A stretch of DNA of 64,000 bases from Heterobilharzia americana (lineage: Eukaryota > Platyhelminthes > Trematoda > Strigeidida > Schistosomatidae), in NCBI GenBank assembly GCA_944470555.2, contig OX104134.1, forward strand, positions 8,659,248 through 8,723,247, given 5' to 3'. Shown here one piece after another: positions 22,921 to 35,500 of this stretch. The first letter of the stretch is position 1. Every line of letters begins with the position of its first letter. The position numbers and the translations under genes are program-made. Below the pieces are notes generated by a model. The model did not search any database. It worked only from the letters and a program-made list of their open reading frames with translations, and was not told the DNA's origin.

Positions 22921-23855
22921 GACTTTTAAAAAGCAAACAACCCCCCGTTTTTTATACAACAATTTGTACTCACGTTGGTAGTATTGATTTTAATTTTTCT
23001 CTGCCCTTCCAATCCCAATTTTTCCTATTAACTTCATCGACCCCTTTCGTAAATTTTCATCTAAATAGTTCGACAAGTGCATCTGTGAACAGATTGTTCG
23101 AAATGTGTAGCGGCAATGCATCACATGTTTCAGATAGTCTTCGTCTTCTCATTACGCTGTTTAGAGGATCAATTGTTGTTGATGAAAGAACATATTTTCA
23201 CATTTTTATACGATGATCAACGAATAACACACATTTTCATTACTATTTGTTCTTATTCTTTTTGTTCTTTATTGTTATTCGCCGTTGTTTTATTGGATCG
23301 AATAGTCATGATTAACATTCATTTTCTATGAAAATCTACACACATACAGACACACACACACACACGCGTTGATTATTGAATTTCGATAGCAAATGACAAA
23401 GACCCTATGAATTACGATGACTAATTAGAAACAATCAGTCTGAACAACAAAACAGTTAACCAATGACATAAAGACAGAAATTCATACATGTACCATTTGC
23501 TAGTTCATATGTTGATGTTGAATAAAAATCCGAATCTTCTGCTGAAGTAGCTGTGGCATATGCAGCGAGATGTTCAGAAAAAATCTTGTTTTCGATTTTC
23601 TAAACACGCTGGTACTGTAGTAAAACTTACCTATAAAATGAATCAATCTGACTCGGTGCTCAACTTCTTTCAAAACATTCCGTAACAACTATGGCCTGGA
23701 TGTTTATACAACCAATAGTTATGATAATCATGACTGTTAACCCAACATTCTCTAGAAAACGCGTTTGACTTTTAGTACCCGGCCTATGAAGTGAGAGGTA
23801 GGACACTAAGTACCTGTGGGACGTTGTATCCACAAACTATTTGAAGCTTTGAAAG
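22921..23855. other. PLE 3' sequence and flank, with a CA microsatellite
   Basis: Blocks at 22970-23160 (for example GTAGTATTGATTTTAATTTT and the segment ending in AGTCTTCGTC) recur next to the PLE at 30.4-31.6 kb, so this is PLE 3' sequence. A CA/CACG microsatellite lies at 23340-23367. Nothing recognised in 23400-23855. Confidence 0.5.
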
Positions 23856-24960
23856 CTACAAAAATATGATACATACGAAGACACTAACCTCTTCAAATTC
23901 TTTGTGTACAACATTCGAAAGTACTGCAGCGCCTCCTATTGTAATCTCTGCAAACATTAAGACTTTCGCTATAACTTGGTACACATGCTTACCCTTTTGA
24001 TCACGTTGCGAATGATGTGCACACGACATAGGTGATGTGGGTGCGGAAAAAACTGGGCATAATGCAGAGGAAATTGCAGGACAGTCATCTTTAATGAAAG
24101 CACCCACTCTGCGGCTTCCAATAATAATCTTAAAAAACCTCAGAAATGCACCAATCAGTTCTGATTCTCACTGCTTATGAAAACAAAAGCTTCGGAAATA
24201 AACAAGAAGTTGATGTCGATGGCTACAAACTCGTAGCTTTGTAAGTGCCGTCGAGACCCAGAAGATCAAGATAGTTTCCAGCTAATTCCAGCTGGTCGGC
24301 TGTAGCAAAAAAAAGTATTTCAGATCTCCACCCTCTGTGACAGAGAAGGATGCTGATCCACCTTGACTGATTATATGCTCCTGCGACTTTTCATAACTGC
24401 CTACAACATTGTATCAAGGGAAAATTCAATTACCGTTCAAATTACACTGAGCGAAGAGGAGATAACGCATATTGAACACGTCTTGATTATTCAGTCGTTT
24501 ACTATAGTGTGCATAAACGAAATCAACAACATTAAATGCACCCGGCCCGCATATTAGCAATGACCTTATGCTCGTGGTGAGCACTCCTGTCAACTTCCGT
24601 GCCCAAGAACTACTGTCATAAAGCAGAGAATTGCAGGGATGATTGTGAGTTAACAGCCACGGAGTTACTTTCCACAAGCTTTCTAAGAACTTCGAGAGCA
24701 CAAACGCCCAACAAGAACAATTCAGGGATATTCTACGAAATATATAATCAAAAAAAACAGAACTGACCTTCTTGTCACTACATCACCTATTGACCGGCGT
24801 TCACTAGCCTTAAAGCAAACAAAATAGAAGTAGGCTTTTCGGTCACCTTGCAAATGTAAGTCTCGCACAACATAGTGCGTGTACGTCTGCTTCTCATACT
24901 CCTTTAAGGCAACCTTCAAAGACTCTAAGGACGGCAATATGGCGAATTTTCAGGGACTCC
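23856..24960 (-). pseudogene. fragments of a MULE-type transposase / FAR1-SWIM-like protein
   Basis: Minus-strand frames read, in order: SLESLKVALKEYEKQTYTHY then VVRD (24940-24850), the shape of the FAR1/WRKY-like DNA-binding start; LTHNHPCNSLLYDSSSWARK (near 24650), recalling the HNH/HP-rich continuation; and KDDCPAISSALCPVFSAPTS followed by an HH pair (24090-24010), recalling the DDE transposase strand and LC.FH motif. They are separated by stops and possible introns. The order is right for a Mutator-like transposase, but each match is weak and by eye. Confidence 0.4.
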
Positions 24961-25512
24961 ATATTTCTCTTTTTCGTAGTAAATAACTTACCCAATTCAA
25001 GGAGAATACTGATGTCCAAAAAGTCATAAGTTATTATTGCCGCCTGGAAACAGATAGTCTGCATTTATACCGACAATGGTGCATGCTCCTTTGTGATTTA
25101 TATGAGCAAATACAAATGGAAAAGCTCCCATACCCAAATATGATGATTAAGTCAGTAATTCTTAGTGTTACAGATTCTTTTGTGACGATTAGTCATGTGG
25201 AATGAAAGCGTCAATAATACATAGTCCACCGGAAGGGTTGTAGCTAAGAGAACAGCTAACCTGCACACAGCAACGTAGTACTTGCATAGGCTTACAGTTA
25301 TCTTGCAAGTAGAAAATGACAAAATAAATGGACACAAACGGCTCACATGGAACGCGTCAATTTAAAGTGTGGTCTGTACAAGTTGACCTCTTGTTATACT
25401 TTCGAACGCTAATGGTTATATATACCGAATGATATAATACGCACGCTTAGCTGATAGCTAACTTAGTACGCAAGAGCCACTGTCTGCAATTTCGGGATGA
25501 ATAGAGAGAAGA
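24942..25512. repeat. 571-bp inverted repeat, left arm
   Basis: Reverse complement of 25925-26495. Paired positions sum to 51437 throughout, so there is no length change. I noticed one substitution (GTGTGGTCTGTACAAG against CTTGTACGGACCACAC). The arm starts next to the MULE-like fragment. Confidence 0.92.
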
Positions 25513-25924
25513 CACAATAAAAAAGGCTTGGTCACTACGTTCTGGTCCAATGATCAATGAGGTGTTATGATGTCTCAGTTTGTATAAAACATTGTTATTG
25601 ATCTGAATATTTTAACGTGTCATTCTCACACCAATTGCGGATAAGGTCATATCATGGTACTGGTACTTTTAATAATCTTGATATGATTTTGATTCTTCTT
25701 TCTTTCCCAAAATAGATCAGGCTGATTTATAACACACAGTGATATAGTATTATTTACTTGATAACCTTCCAAGCATAAATTATTGATCATAATCATATCA
25801 ATGTAATCACATAACTTTCGACATTTGATTTGGGTGTTGGGTGTTTTGGATTGATTGTTATTATTTTAAAACGCTGGACGATGAACTTTTTTTAGTAATA
25901 AACTCTCCTATCTGCTAGCTTCGG
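25513..25924. other. spacer of the 571-bp inverted repeat
   Basis: 412 bp of A/T-rich sequence. Positions 25735-25810 are a diverged minus-orientation copy of the short retroelement seen at 22525-22747 (ACAGTGATATAGTATTATTT and CATAATCATATCAATGTAAT). Confidence 0.7.
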
Positions 25925-26495
25925 TCTTCTCTCTATTCATCCCGAAATTGCAGACAGTGGCTCTTGCGTACTAAGTTAGCTATCAGCTAAGCGTGCGTAT
26001 TATATCATTCGGTATATATAACCATTAGCGTTCGAAAGTATAACAAGAGGTCAACTTGTACGGACCACACTTTAAATTGACGCGTTCCATGTGAGCCGTT
26101 TGTGTCCATTTATTTTGTCATTTTCTACTTGCAAGATAACTGTAAGCCTATGCAAGTACTACGTTGCTGTGTGCAGGTTAGCTGTTCTCTTAGCTACAAC
26201 CCTTCCGGTGGACTATGTATTATTGACGCTTTCATTCCACATGACTAATCGTCACAAAAGAATCTGTAACACTAAGAATTACTGACTTAATCATCATATT
26301 TGGGTATGGGAGCTTTTCCATTTGTATTTGCTCATATAAATCACAAAGGAGCATGCACCATTGTCGGTATAAATGCAGACTATCTGTTTCCAGGCGGCAA
26401 TAATAACTTATGACTTTTTGGACATCAGTATTCTCCTTGAATTGGGTAAGTTATTTACTACGAAAAAGAGAAATATGGAGTCCCTGAAAATTCGC
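25925..26495. repeat. 571-bp inverted repeat, right arm
   Basis: Mirror of 24942-25512. Similarity stops at GGAGTCCCTGAAAATTCGC, where the left side continues into the MULE-like coding fragment and the right side into unrelated DNA. Confidence 0.92.
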
Positions 26496-26906
26496 TTACA
26501 CATTCATGATCATTTTGTTTTTGAACTATGTATCTCACCATTCCAGTGGCTCATCAGCTGAAACACTTGACTTTCAAAAAATTGGTCCAGGATTTAATTC
26601 CCACTCTACCTACTTCAGCTTGGGCTACTAGGTAGCACCTCTACCAACGCATTGAGAACCCAATCATGTGCAGCAAGGCTAATTTCTCGATGTCTCCAAA
26701 GATAATCAAGATTAACTTAAATCACTGTGACTTTCAATACATGGTTGAAAATCATATTGGTCAGACCTATGCCAGTGTCCATATAGCTAGTCAGATATGC
26801 ATATAGTTCCTAACGGTTCATCGGCGAGAAGAGTTGAGATACAACACTTTGCACTTCGGAGAGTTTCAGACGTATAAAAACGTTGTGGATTAGCTAATTA
26901 TCTAAG

Positions 26907-27815
26907 ATGGGCATACACTGGTTGGACCGATGAAAAGACCCCGGAAAAAGATTTGGATTTCACCGCTGATGATGATGATTCATGTCTAATATCTTGTCGC
27001 ACAAACTCGAAGATCTACGGGCAAAAACCAACAAGTTGACAGAAGAGGTGGGGCAGTGAAGGAAGACGGGAATTCAAGTGAAAGTAGAGAAGACAGAGGT
27101 GATGAAGATATCCAACTAACAACAACAACAACAAGCACCAATCACCACCAATGGGAGAAACCTAAAGGAAGTAGTATTTTTCACCTACCTAGGCAACATC
27201 GTTTCACTTATATTAACATCGTTTCAACTACTGGCGGTGGTACAGATGAGGATGTGAAGCCAGGATTTGAAAAACGGCAAGATAAGCCTTCATAAACTTA
27301 AATAAGTGTGAAGATCTACTGCACTCAGCATAAAGAAGAAGACCTGGATTTTCAACACCAACGTCAAGTTAGTGGTTCTATGTGATGGTTGAGAGACTTG
27401 ACGCTTCACGACAAGCACTTCCAACAAACTGCAGATATTCATCAACAGCTGCCTACGCTCAATGCTGGAGATCAGATGTCCAGAAAGAATGAAAACAAGC
27501 AACACGGAACTCTGGTTGGCTGACAACGAACCAACGAAGCAAGAGCCCATCGCCCAACAAATGTGCAGTAGAAAGTGGAGATGGATTGGACTGGGCATAC
27601 ACTGAGAAGACCAACTGGGGGCATCATGCTCCAGGCCAGGCCGTTGGGTGGAACTCGCGTGGGAAACAATGAGTTGGAGGAGATGGTGTGAGGAAGAAAT
27701 GAAAGGTTGTGGGGAGTCGTGGAGCCAGGTTGAAACGATTGCAGAGAAGAGAGTGAAATGGCGATGTGCTACTGAAGTCCTATGTTCCACTAGGAACCCA
27801 AGGGAACATTAAATA
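26907..27815 (+). mobile_element. RTE-clade 3' fragment, degraded
   Basis: Begins WAYTGWTDEKTPEKDLDF and runs through the region corresponding to the catalytic box (replaced by a GATGAT repeat, ADDDD) and the C-terminal part (VEMDWTGHTLRRPTG-like with frameshifts). It ends at TGTTCCACTAGGAACCCAAG, the same 3' end as the copy at 9266-11944. Its first 40 bases are nearly identical to the last 40 bases of the window, so those two belong to one subfamily. Confidence 0.8.
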
Positions 27816-30045
27816 ATGATATTATAAATTGTATAACTCTTCCTGAAGGCTAAATATGAGCGCAAATTCGTTCACCAATAGCGTTTTTTAGTAGCCAGTA
27901 TACAACACTTTAACCGAAATTAAATATTATACAATCGGCGTAACTTCATTGTTTGTTCCCTACTTTACACTTACTGTTATCAAACCCTTTTTTCAATTGA
28001 CAACCTTCAACTACAGGCCCTGAGTATAGTTTCAGGAGACATCAAAGATGAAATTTCCTGAAGAATTCTATAATATGCCGAAAAAACTACCTAGTTTTAC
28101 CATATTTTTTAAAGATGCTTTACACATCACATAGGAAATAATTTTGGCTTCATGCACTAAAATTATTACAAGTATGTTTATAATATGTTCTTATTTCGAT
28201 GCAAATAGTGCTACTGAACCCTTAAAACCCGATATATATAACATATGAATTCACAAATTTTTGTATTACATAACAACGTCTACTTATATACCCAATAAAC
28301 ACTTTGATATCTTAGTTTGACTTGGTAGGATGGGATAGAATTCGGTAAGATTTACTCAACACAAAAGTTAGTATACTTTCATCAGTGTATATATTTTGTT
28401 CATAAACATGTTTTGAGTAAGTGGAGACACCTTACTCAGTACGTAATGATAAGTTATATCCATATCTCTCACAGTTTTTATAGTTAGCTCAAAGCTATTT
28501 AATCTCTCGAAATGACTTCCACTTAAATGTACTACTGAAGCATGGTACTGTGCATTATTTTATCGTAAAGATCAGGTTGAATATGCTGGTTATCATCTGA
28601 ACTGTAAACTATATGCAACTAACCATTTACAGTTTTTTCAATGAATTTCATTACTACAAAGATTATACATGTAGAATAGTTACACTCTTTTCTACTACAG
28701 ACCACGTTTTTGTAGCTTTGTGATATGGTCATTGACTTCACTACTAAATATCTAGCTCAAAGTTTAGCTGGGCTTCTTTTCTCATAGCTACTGTATACTG
28801 CTTCTAATGCATTAGTATGGTTCACAACCTAGAACACAAACATCCACAAGTTTATTGAGCTACATTCATTCTTTTACTTGCTCATTGTCTTACCAAAGTA
28901 TCACAAACAATTCATGTGATACTGCGAAAATTTTGACCTATCCAGTTAACCGCTACAAAGAAAGGAAAATTTTATGAACCATAGGGTTGATGTAAGGTTT
29001 TCTTTACCATTCATTCCCAAATAATGAGATGTGTATGATGAGGCAATTTAGAAATAAATTCTGAATCGTATTAATGTGACTCAAGAACTTATCGATATCT
29101 CAACTGATTTACGATTTGATGTTTGTAAACAATTTGAGGACTGAAATGATATTTTTTGTTTTGGTATCTGTATTTTCTGATCATTTCATCGGGAAATACA
29201 ACAATAATGCAGCTTAAAAAACCTGTTCAGGTTTGTCGACTAGGTCATAAATCGTTCTGAATGTTATATGGTCTGTGATGCTAGCTACTCCGTTTCCAGG
29301 GTAGAAATAGACTATGCGCATTGGAACCGATGACGGAATCGTTGAGATTTGAGTGTTGAACCTATTGAAACAAATATCCCAAGAAAAGTGAAACCGAATA
29401 GGAAATCAAGAAAATAAGTCGTATATTGTCAGCAGTATATGGAGTTTTATGCTAATTTAATCAACGCCAGTATGAACTCATTATTTGTTTATCCTACAGG
29501 CCGAAGAGTGCTTTATCGAGATTTAAAGATTTTACAATATCAGAATGTAAAAAAGGAATGTTAGTTAGTGTATAAATTGTTTGCGTCTGATCTATATAAC
29601 TGAATATGCTACAAATGATTACACAGCAAAGAATAAACATTGTGGAAATTATCTACATATATGTACAGTTACCAACATTCATGAGTTCTTATGCGATTAG
29701 TTCAAACATTGAAGAGGCAATTATAATGAAGTAAAACAATAAAGGTCCCATGCACATAAGTTCAGTCAAATAAGACATGTTAGAATGAGATATGAATTTT
29801 CTGGAATGAGAGTGAAATTCATATCTTGAGAGGTGTTTACGTAACCATATTATGAGTAATGTATGCCAAAATAAACAAATAGGATCAGCGAATCTAATGA
29901 CAATGGCAGCTATAAAAATGATTTCTTAAAGTGAAACAGTGAGGAAAAACAATTTAATGACTGTATTCCACAAGGAAAATCAAATTTAAATAATAGGAGA
30001 TAGAAATGACAATAATTATGGTCATAGTTAAAATAATGTTGCTAG
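27816..30045. other. 2.2 kb with no recognised feature
   Basis: Very A/T-rich. I found no frame with recognisable motifs, no repeat shared with the rest of the window and no RNA gene. Confidence 0.5.
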
Positions 30046-30059
30046 TTGATGATACAAAG

Positions 30060-30152
30060 TAAATAATACTGTATCACTGTGCGCTTTATATCAAATAAAC
30101 AAATCTAATATGGAATTACATTCTACCACAGTGCCCAAGTTTTTCACTTATA
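30060..30152 (+). mobile_element. 5'-truncated copy of the short retroelement, 14-bp target-site duplication
   Basis: TTGATGATACAAAG occurs at 30046-30059 and 30153-30166. The insert starts at TAAATAATACTGTATCACTG and ends CACAGTGCCCAAGTTTTTCA plus CTTATA, the same 3' end as the insert at 22525-22747. A variable 5' end with a fixed 3' end and target duplications points to target-primed retrotransposition. Confidence 0.78.
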
Positions 30153-30273
30153 TTGATGATACAAAGGTTTAATTATAACAAAAAGAGGTCACGTGAAGTT
30201 TTCAAATCGTTTATAAGATGCATATAGATTAAGAATAGGTGAAAACATGGTAGAGCAAATACATATCAATGTT

Positions 30274-30375
30274 GATATGATTATGAGCAATAATTTATGC
30301 TCGAAACGTAATCAATTAAATAATACTGTATCACTGTGCGCTTTATATCAAATAAACAAATCTAATATGGAACTA
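30274..30375 (+). mobile_element. third copy of the short retroelement, 3' tail missing
   Basis: Contains GATTATGAGCAATAATTTAT through CTAATATGGAACT in one orientation, then joins PLE 3' sequence directly without the CACAGTGCCC tail. Confidence 0.65.
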
Positions 30376-31660
30376 TTTATATGAAAATTTACGAAAAGGT
30401 CAATGAAGTTAGTGGGAAACATAGGAATAGGAAGGGATAGAAAAAAAGGAAAACCTTATTCTTGGTATGAAAATTAAAATCAATACTATCAAGGTAGTTT
30501 CGATAACGCTATTAGAAGACGAAGATTATCTGAAAAATGTGATGTATTTGCGCAATACATTTCGAACAATCTGATCACACATTTACTTGTCAAGTCAAGG
30601 TATCAAGGTAGGTTCAACGTGAGTACAAATTGTTTTTGTATACATAAAGGGGGTTTAAATTTACGGATGGCAAGAGCTCCAATAAATTTAAGCACTCGGC
30701 TCTGACCACTTTTATGTAGTACTTTAAAGGCTGTTTTCATGTCTGTCCTATGGTTAGTTTCTAGTATATGTTTAGCGATAGACGAAGATGGATGTTTGTC
30801 ACCTGCACTTATCGAATCTGTTGAGGTCATTTGTTTTTGTAGCCACTTAGGTACATGTTCAACCTTCCTTAACTGCATATCACGATTACTGCTCCCTATA
30901 TATGTGTGTCCACAAATACATGTAAATTGATAAACACAGTGGGATGTGATGTAATCGTTTATATGTTGTTTCGGTTTGTGCTGTAACATGGACTTGGTCT
31001 TCTCTACAATGATGACCTTAGCTGCATAATACGTTTTACAGATGGCCTATCTAAGTCTTTTCCTCACCACAAAGCTATGTGAATCACCTCTAAATGGTAA
31101 TGAGATGTAGACATTTTTCTTAGCAACAGAACACTGTGTACATTCAATGGTACATAACTTTTGCACCGGTCGGTAAATCGCAACTGGTATCCATTCTGTA
31201 TCAGAGTTGTCGTCAGTAAGTTGGTTTCTTCCTCCCTGATGTCATCGGTGCAGATACGGTTTATCCTGTTGAATAAGCATCTGACTAAACCACGTTTATA
31301 TTGGACTGGACAATAGCTATGGAAATTAAGATATTGCCCTGTCCATGTACGTTTCTTATAGATCGACCTCCTGATCGAGCCATCCTCCCTTCGACTGAGC
31401 AATACGTCTAGGAACGGTAGCTGGTTGTTCGTCTCTTGTTCACAAGTCAGGCTAATGTGATTCTGAGCCGTGTTCATTTTCTGTAGCAGGCACATTGCAT
31501 CATCAGGCTTTTCACATATAATGACTATATAATCAACATATTTCTTATAAAGTGAAACCCTTCCGATGAGATCGTCAGCCATGTTTTCAACATATGACAT
31601 GTATACATCAGCTAGCAACAGTCCTAATGGACTGCACATCGCAACACCATCAATCTGTTG
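30376..31660 (-). mobile_element. Penelope-like element, RT 3' part plus GIY-YIG
   Basis: Minus strand: MCSPLGLLLADVYMSYVENM, a catalytic box reading YVDYIVII (second Asp of YVDD replaced by Tyr), NNQLPFLDVLLSRREDGSIR, then after a frame break the GIY-YIG domain CVYQFTCICGHTYIGSSNRD and the tail FKPPLCIQKQFVLTLNL. The two frames are 31064-31639 and 30603-30989. It is cut at its 5' side at about 31665, where the inverted duplication begins, so its upstream RT half is missing. The YVDY change would inactivate polymerisation. Confidence 0.85.
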
Positions 31661-31667
31661 AAAGTGT

Positions 31668-33340
31668 TCTTATCAAGATCTGATGAAGAAAATGAGCTAC
31701 CTGAGATCACATACGGCGTACATGCAGTGGAATGGAACCCGTTAAGACTTATTCGCCTTCAGAAGTCGGACCCGATACTGAAAGAAGTGATCAAAGCCAT
31801 AACTGAAGGGACAGAGACACAAATATTTGTGGGAGATAAAGAGTTGAGAACTTTGTTGACACAGAAAGAACGCCATAAGTATTCATCCATACTTATGGAA
31901 TGTTAACGTGGCAAGAAAATGACGGAAGCTGGTTGACAGTGATTCCGAATTGTCTAAGCGACAAAATGATACAAGAATGCCACCAGTTAGCTCACACAGG
32001 TGTCTCACGGACAGCCGACCTTCTCAGACAAAGTACATACTGGCCAGGTATGAGAGAGGATGTTGCCAAATACCTGCTGGGGTGTCCTCATTGTCAACTG
32101 ATGAAGAGTGATCGGTATGTACGGCCGCCACTGCAGTCGATTCCAGTAGCAGCGGTTGGTGACCTGTGGTCGGTGGACGTAATGGGCTCATTTCCACAGA
32201 CGTCTAGTGGCAACTAATACCTGTTGGTGATGACGGAGCATGCTACACGATGGGTAGACGCTGTCACGATTCCTGATCAGCGCGCGAAGACAGTGACCAC
32301 AGCGGTGATGCGGCATATTGTCATGGATCACGGTGTGCCGAAGATGATACTGATCGACCAAAGTCCTTGTTTTGAGAGTGAAGAATTCAAATTCTGTTTG
32401 AAGCAGCTTGATATCAAGAGGATAAGAACGACGCCGAACCACCCGTAGACTAACGGTTTGACAGAACGGAATAACCGCACACTGAAGGAGTGGCTAGCTT
32501 CGAAAGGAGGCAATTGGGAGACGGAACTGCCGTTAGTATTATTAGCTCATCGTGCCTCGGTACAAGGAACAACCTAGAAGTCGGCGTTCCAGTTCACGCA
32601 TGGCAGGAAACCACGGCTCCCGATACATAGTAAGACCTGGCCCCAACAACAGCCTTGGAACATGACAAGATTGAGAGAGGAGAGAAAACAGGCTATCAGG
32701 AATGTGAAACGAAAGCAGAAGGCTGATGCTGAAAAATCTGAGCAGGGAGAAGGAAGTAGATGGAAACCATTTGAGGTTAGAGATCAGGTGAAATGTAAGG
32801 GACGAGGATATATGTCAGGAGGTGAGTATGGCAGAAGGAAACTACTTCTGAAGTGGGAAGGACCATACATCACTACCGAGAGACGCGGTTCAATTTATAC
32901 CATCAAACAAGGGAACAAAGAGAAAGGAGTAAACGCCAGCCTACTTCGGAAATGGAAGCAGTGGAAAAAAGACGAAACGGCGAGTGAAAACCAAGAGAAG
33001 ACAGCACCAAGACGATCACCACGGTTGCAAGCCCGGAATTTAGAGGGGGGGAGGAACGAGTGTAGTGGGCGTTGCTGATAACAACGGATTTAGGTAGTAT
33101 ATATGGAGAGGGAGGCAGGAATCATAGGGAATTACCGGCAATGGGTAAGGTTTCTGCCAAGAGCAACACAGGGGATAACACAGGCGTATTACAGGGGATA
33201 CTGCTGATAAGAGTGTATGAAGAGCCGGTCAAGATCAAATCAAGACAGGAATGGAGAGGAAACAAAGACATTTGTAAATGGCTCCGTTAGTGTAAGGAGT
33301 ACCACATGTAAACACTACCATTCAAATTGTTCGTACTACA
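31668..33340 (+). mobile_element. 3' part of a Ty3/gypsy element (integrase and 3' LTR), left-arm copy
   Basis: Encodes the end of the RNase H/linker region and an integrase: zinc-binding HQLAHTG...CPHC (near 31980-32100), the catalytic core start WSVDVMGSFPQ, the LIDQSPCF strand and a GPY/F-type end (LLKWEGPYITTERRGS near 32850). Stops at the codon after NHP (TAG, 32446) and in the TTQKSAF region are shared with the right arm. An additional TAA at 32217 and the changed stretch near 31873-31898 are private to this copy. It has no gag, protease or RT. Confidence 0.9.
33061..33340 (+). repeat. gypsy 3' LTR, left-arm copy
   Basis: 280 bp bounded by TGTAGT at 33061 and ACTACA at 33340, a 6-bp inverted terminal repeat. 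It follows a purine-rich tract (AGAGGGGGGGAGGAACGAG) that fits a polypurine tract for plus-strand priming. Confidence 0.78.
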
Positions 33341-35500
33341 CATTCTATCGTCAAGTAATCTATCTTTTCACTATGACTGACCCTGTACTACACAAAGGTG
33401 AGATGAGATATCTAGTTTGATAGTCACTAGAATTCTCTAACTCCGTTGTTCTGAGGTCACTTAACTTAGAACTTGTACTGCATAAGTTACTGTCACTAAA
33501 GAAATGTTCACTATGCAATAGAAATTTGTGCTTGATTTTTGTTACGAAATAACTACGAAGCAAAGTTGTTTCGTTTAAATATAGAACAGACAGATGTTGA
33601 TTTGTTACAGTCGAATTCAGAGTAGATTTTTGCAGTATATGAACTTCATTAACCAGCAGAATCAATGAATTGCAACTCTTTTAATTAAAACTAAAATATC
33701 AGATAATTCGAAACAAAAATTCTGCATATAAAATTTCACAACTCAAATATTATGATTTACTGTCAGATTGTACACATAAGTAAACATTAATAATAATATC
33801 AAGTGCTTCAATGCCTTGATGGTGCTGTTTACCTTACCACATTTTAAACTAACTATATCATTTAGAATTAATTATTGAAAAGAGAGAAAAGTCGTAGTGA
33901 ACATTCATCACAAGGTTATTACAGATGCTCCTTTTCCTATCTTTTCATCTGTTAGAAAGACTGGATTCACCACCTTAAGGGAATATAGTCCATAATGAAT
34001 AAAAGTTTATAAGGTAATCATTTTCTGTCTGCAATGTAGCCTTCATTTTTTCTAAAAACAACTCATTTTGCAGTATTGTATTATCTGTAAGTATCTAAAC
34101 ATCAGGTGTAATTTACTTTACTTAAAATATTTTCATAATGACTGCCAGCTGAAGATGACTAATTCCACATATTACCCCTCCCTCCGCCCACTTTAATTGG
34201 CTTCAGCTTGGTCTTTGTGTTACAAAGGGGCTGACTTCAGCATCTATGCAACACTAGAGTAGTTAATGATTCATTAGCACATATGTGTTGGACTGTGTAA
34301 AATAAACTTACACTGAAAATAATGAAAGGTAAGAAAGATATTCCTTCGTGGATCTGGTTGTTTGCTTAACTTATCCAAGACATGAAGTAGCACCAGTAGG
34401 ATTTAGAAAGTACAGAAGATGAATATCTTTATCAAGTTAGCATTGTATTGTACTATTTCTTACATGACTATCGGTCATTCAAAGCAGCAGCACAGCCTGA
34501 ATATTTTAAAGGAAAATCCTTATTCGTTTGCTGATAGTGTACAATAATTGGTTGAATATAGATCGATATAATGCATTCTGTTTATTAAAACTGCTTGAAT
34601 AATTTACTGTAATCCGTATATACGACAGAACGTTTTACAGAAACTGCTTGAGATCGCTAACAGAATTGTCATTTAATTCCATCTCTTGAAACTTGAAATT
34701 TTCACTTTCTTCTGTTAGGGGGTTTAGAAAGTCAAATGCCAAACCACGAATTTCCAGCAAGTCCTGAGGCTCACATTCGTAATTATTACTACTCAATAAA
34801 TTACAACCTAAATTTTGCAACAATCAAGAACAAATTGACGAAATATACGTTTGCATGTACAGTCTGGACACGTTTTAGTGAAAATAACTAGTTTGGTTGT
34901 AGTGTATTTAGTGTAGAGTTGGAAAGATTTGAATAAATTCTAGTCAACTGCTGCGATCAGCACAAAAAGCAATAAGGATATGAGAGTAGGTATTCTTACT
35001 AGGTGGTATCACGAGGTTATCAAAGGATTCAGAATAGGTAGAAACATCGTCATCACTAGATTTGATGAACGATAGGCAGTTTTATTTGTGAAGAGGAATG
35101 ATGACAATAAAAATACATCCAGTATTGCAGGACGAAAGAAGATTTTAGAAACAATGGTCGACGAAAGGTCAAAGCGATAAAGTAAAACGATGTAACTGTC
35201 TCACTAAAGAAACTCAGAGATGATAGGGAAGTTTCGTCCACCACATCTGAGAAGTTGGAATTCAAAGTCAGCACGATTCCATAGATGAATGACTTAACGA
35301 GATATCAATAAACCTGTGGTGTCCCTTCGTTCAATCGTCGACTTGACTAACTCACTTAACTGTGCGATCACAAGATGGGTGGACAATTACTTCAACCTTT
35401 GCGTGAAGAGCTGACGAAATATAGAGTCAAATACACTTTTCAGTTTGTCGACAGAATAAAAAACTTAAATTTGATCAGCATATGATTATCATGATTTGAT
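33341..35500 (-). other. left-arm sequence with exon-like frames (mirror of the right arm)
   Basis: Mirror of 43561-45720. The minus strand carries the frame ending in SVIVKR (33360-33680) and the acidic frame ending in DNSVSDLKQFL (34635-34830). See the right-arm entries for description. Otherwise A/T-rich with nothing recognised. Confidence 0.45.
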
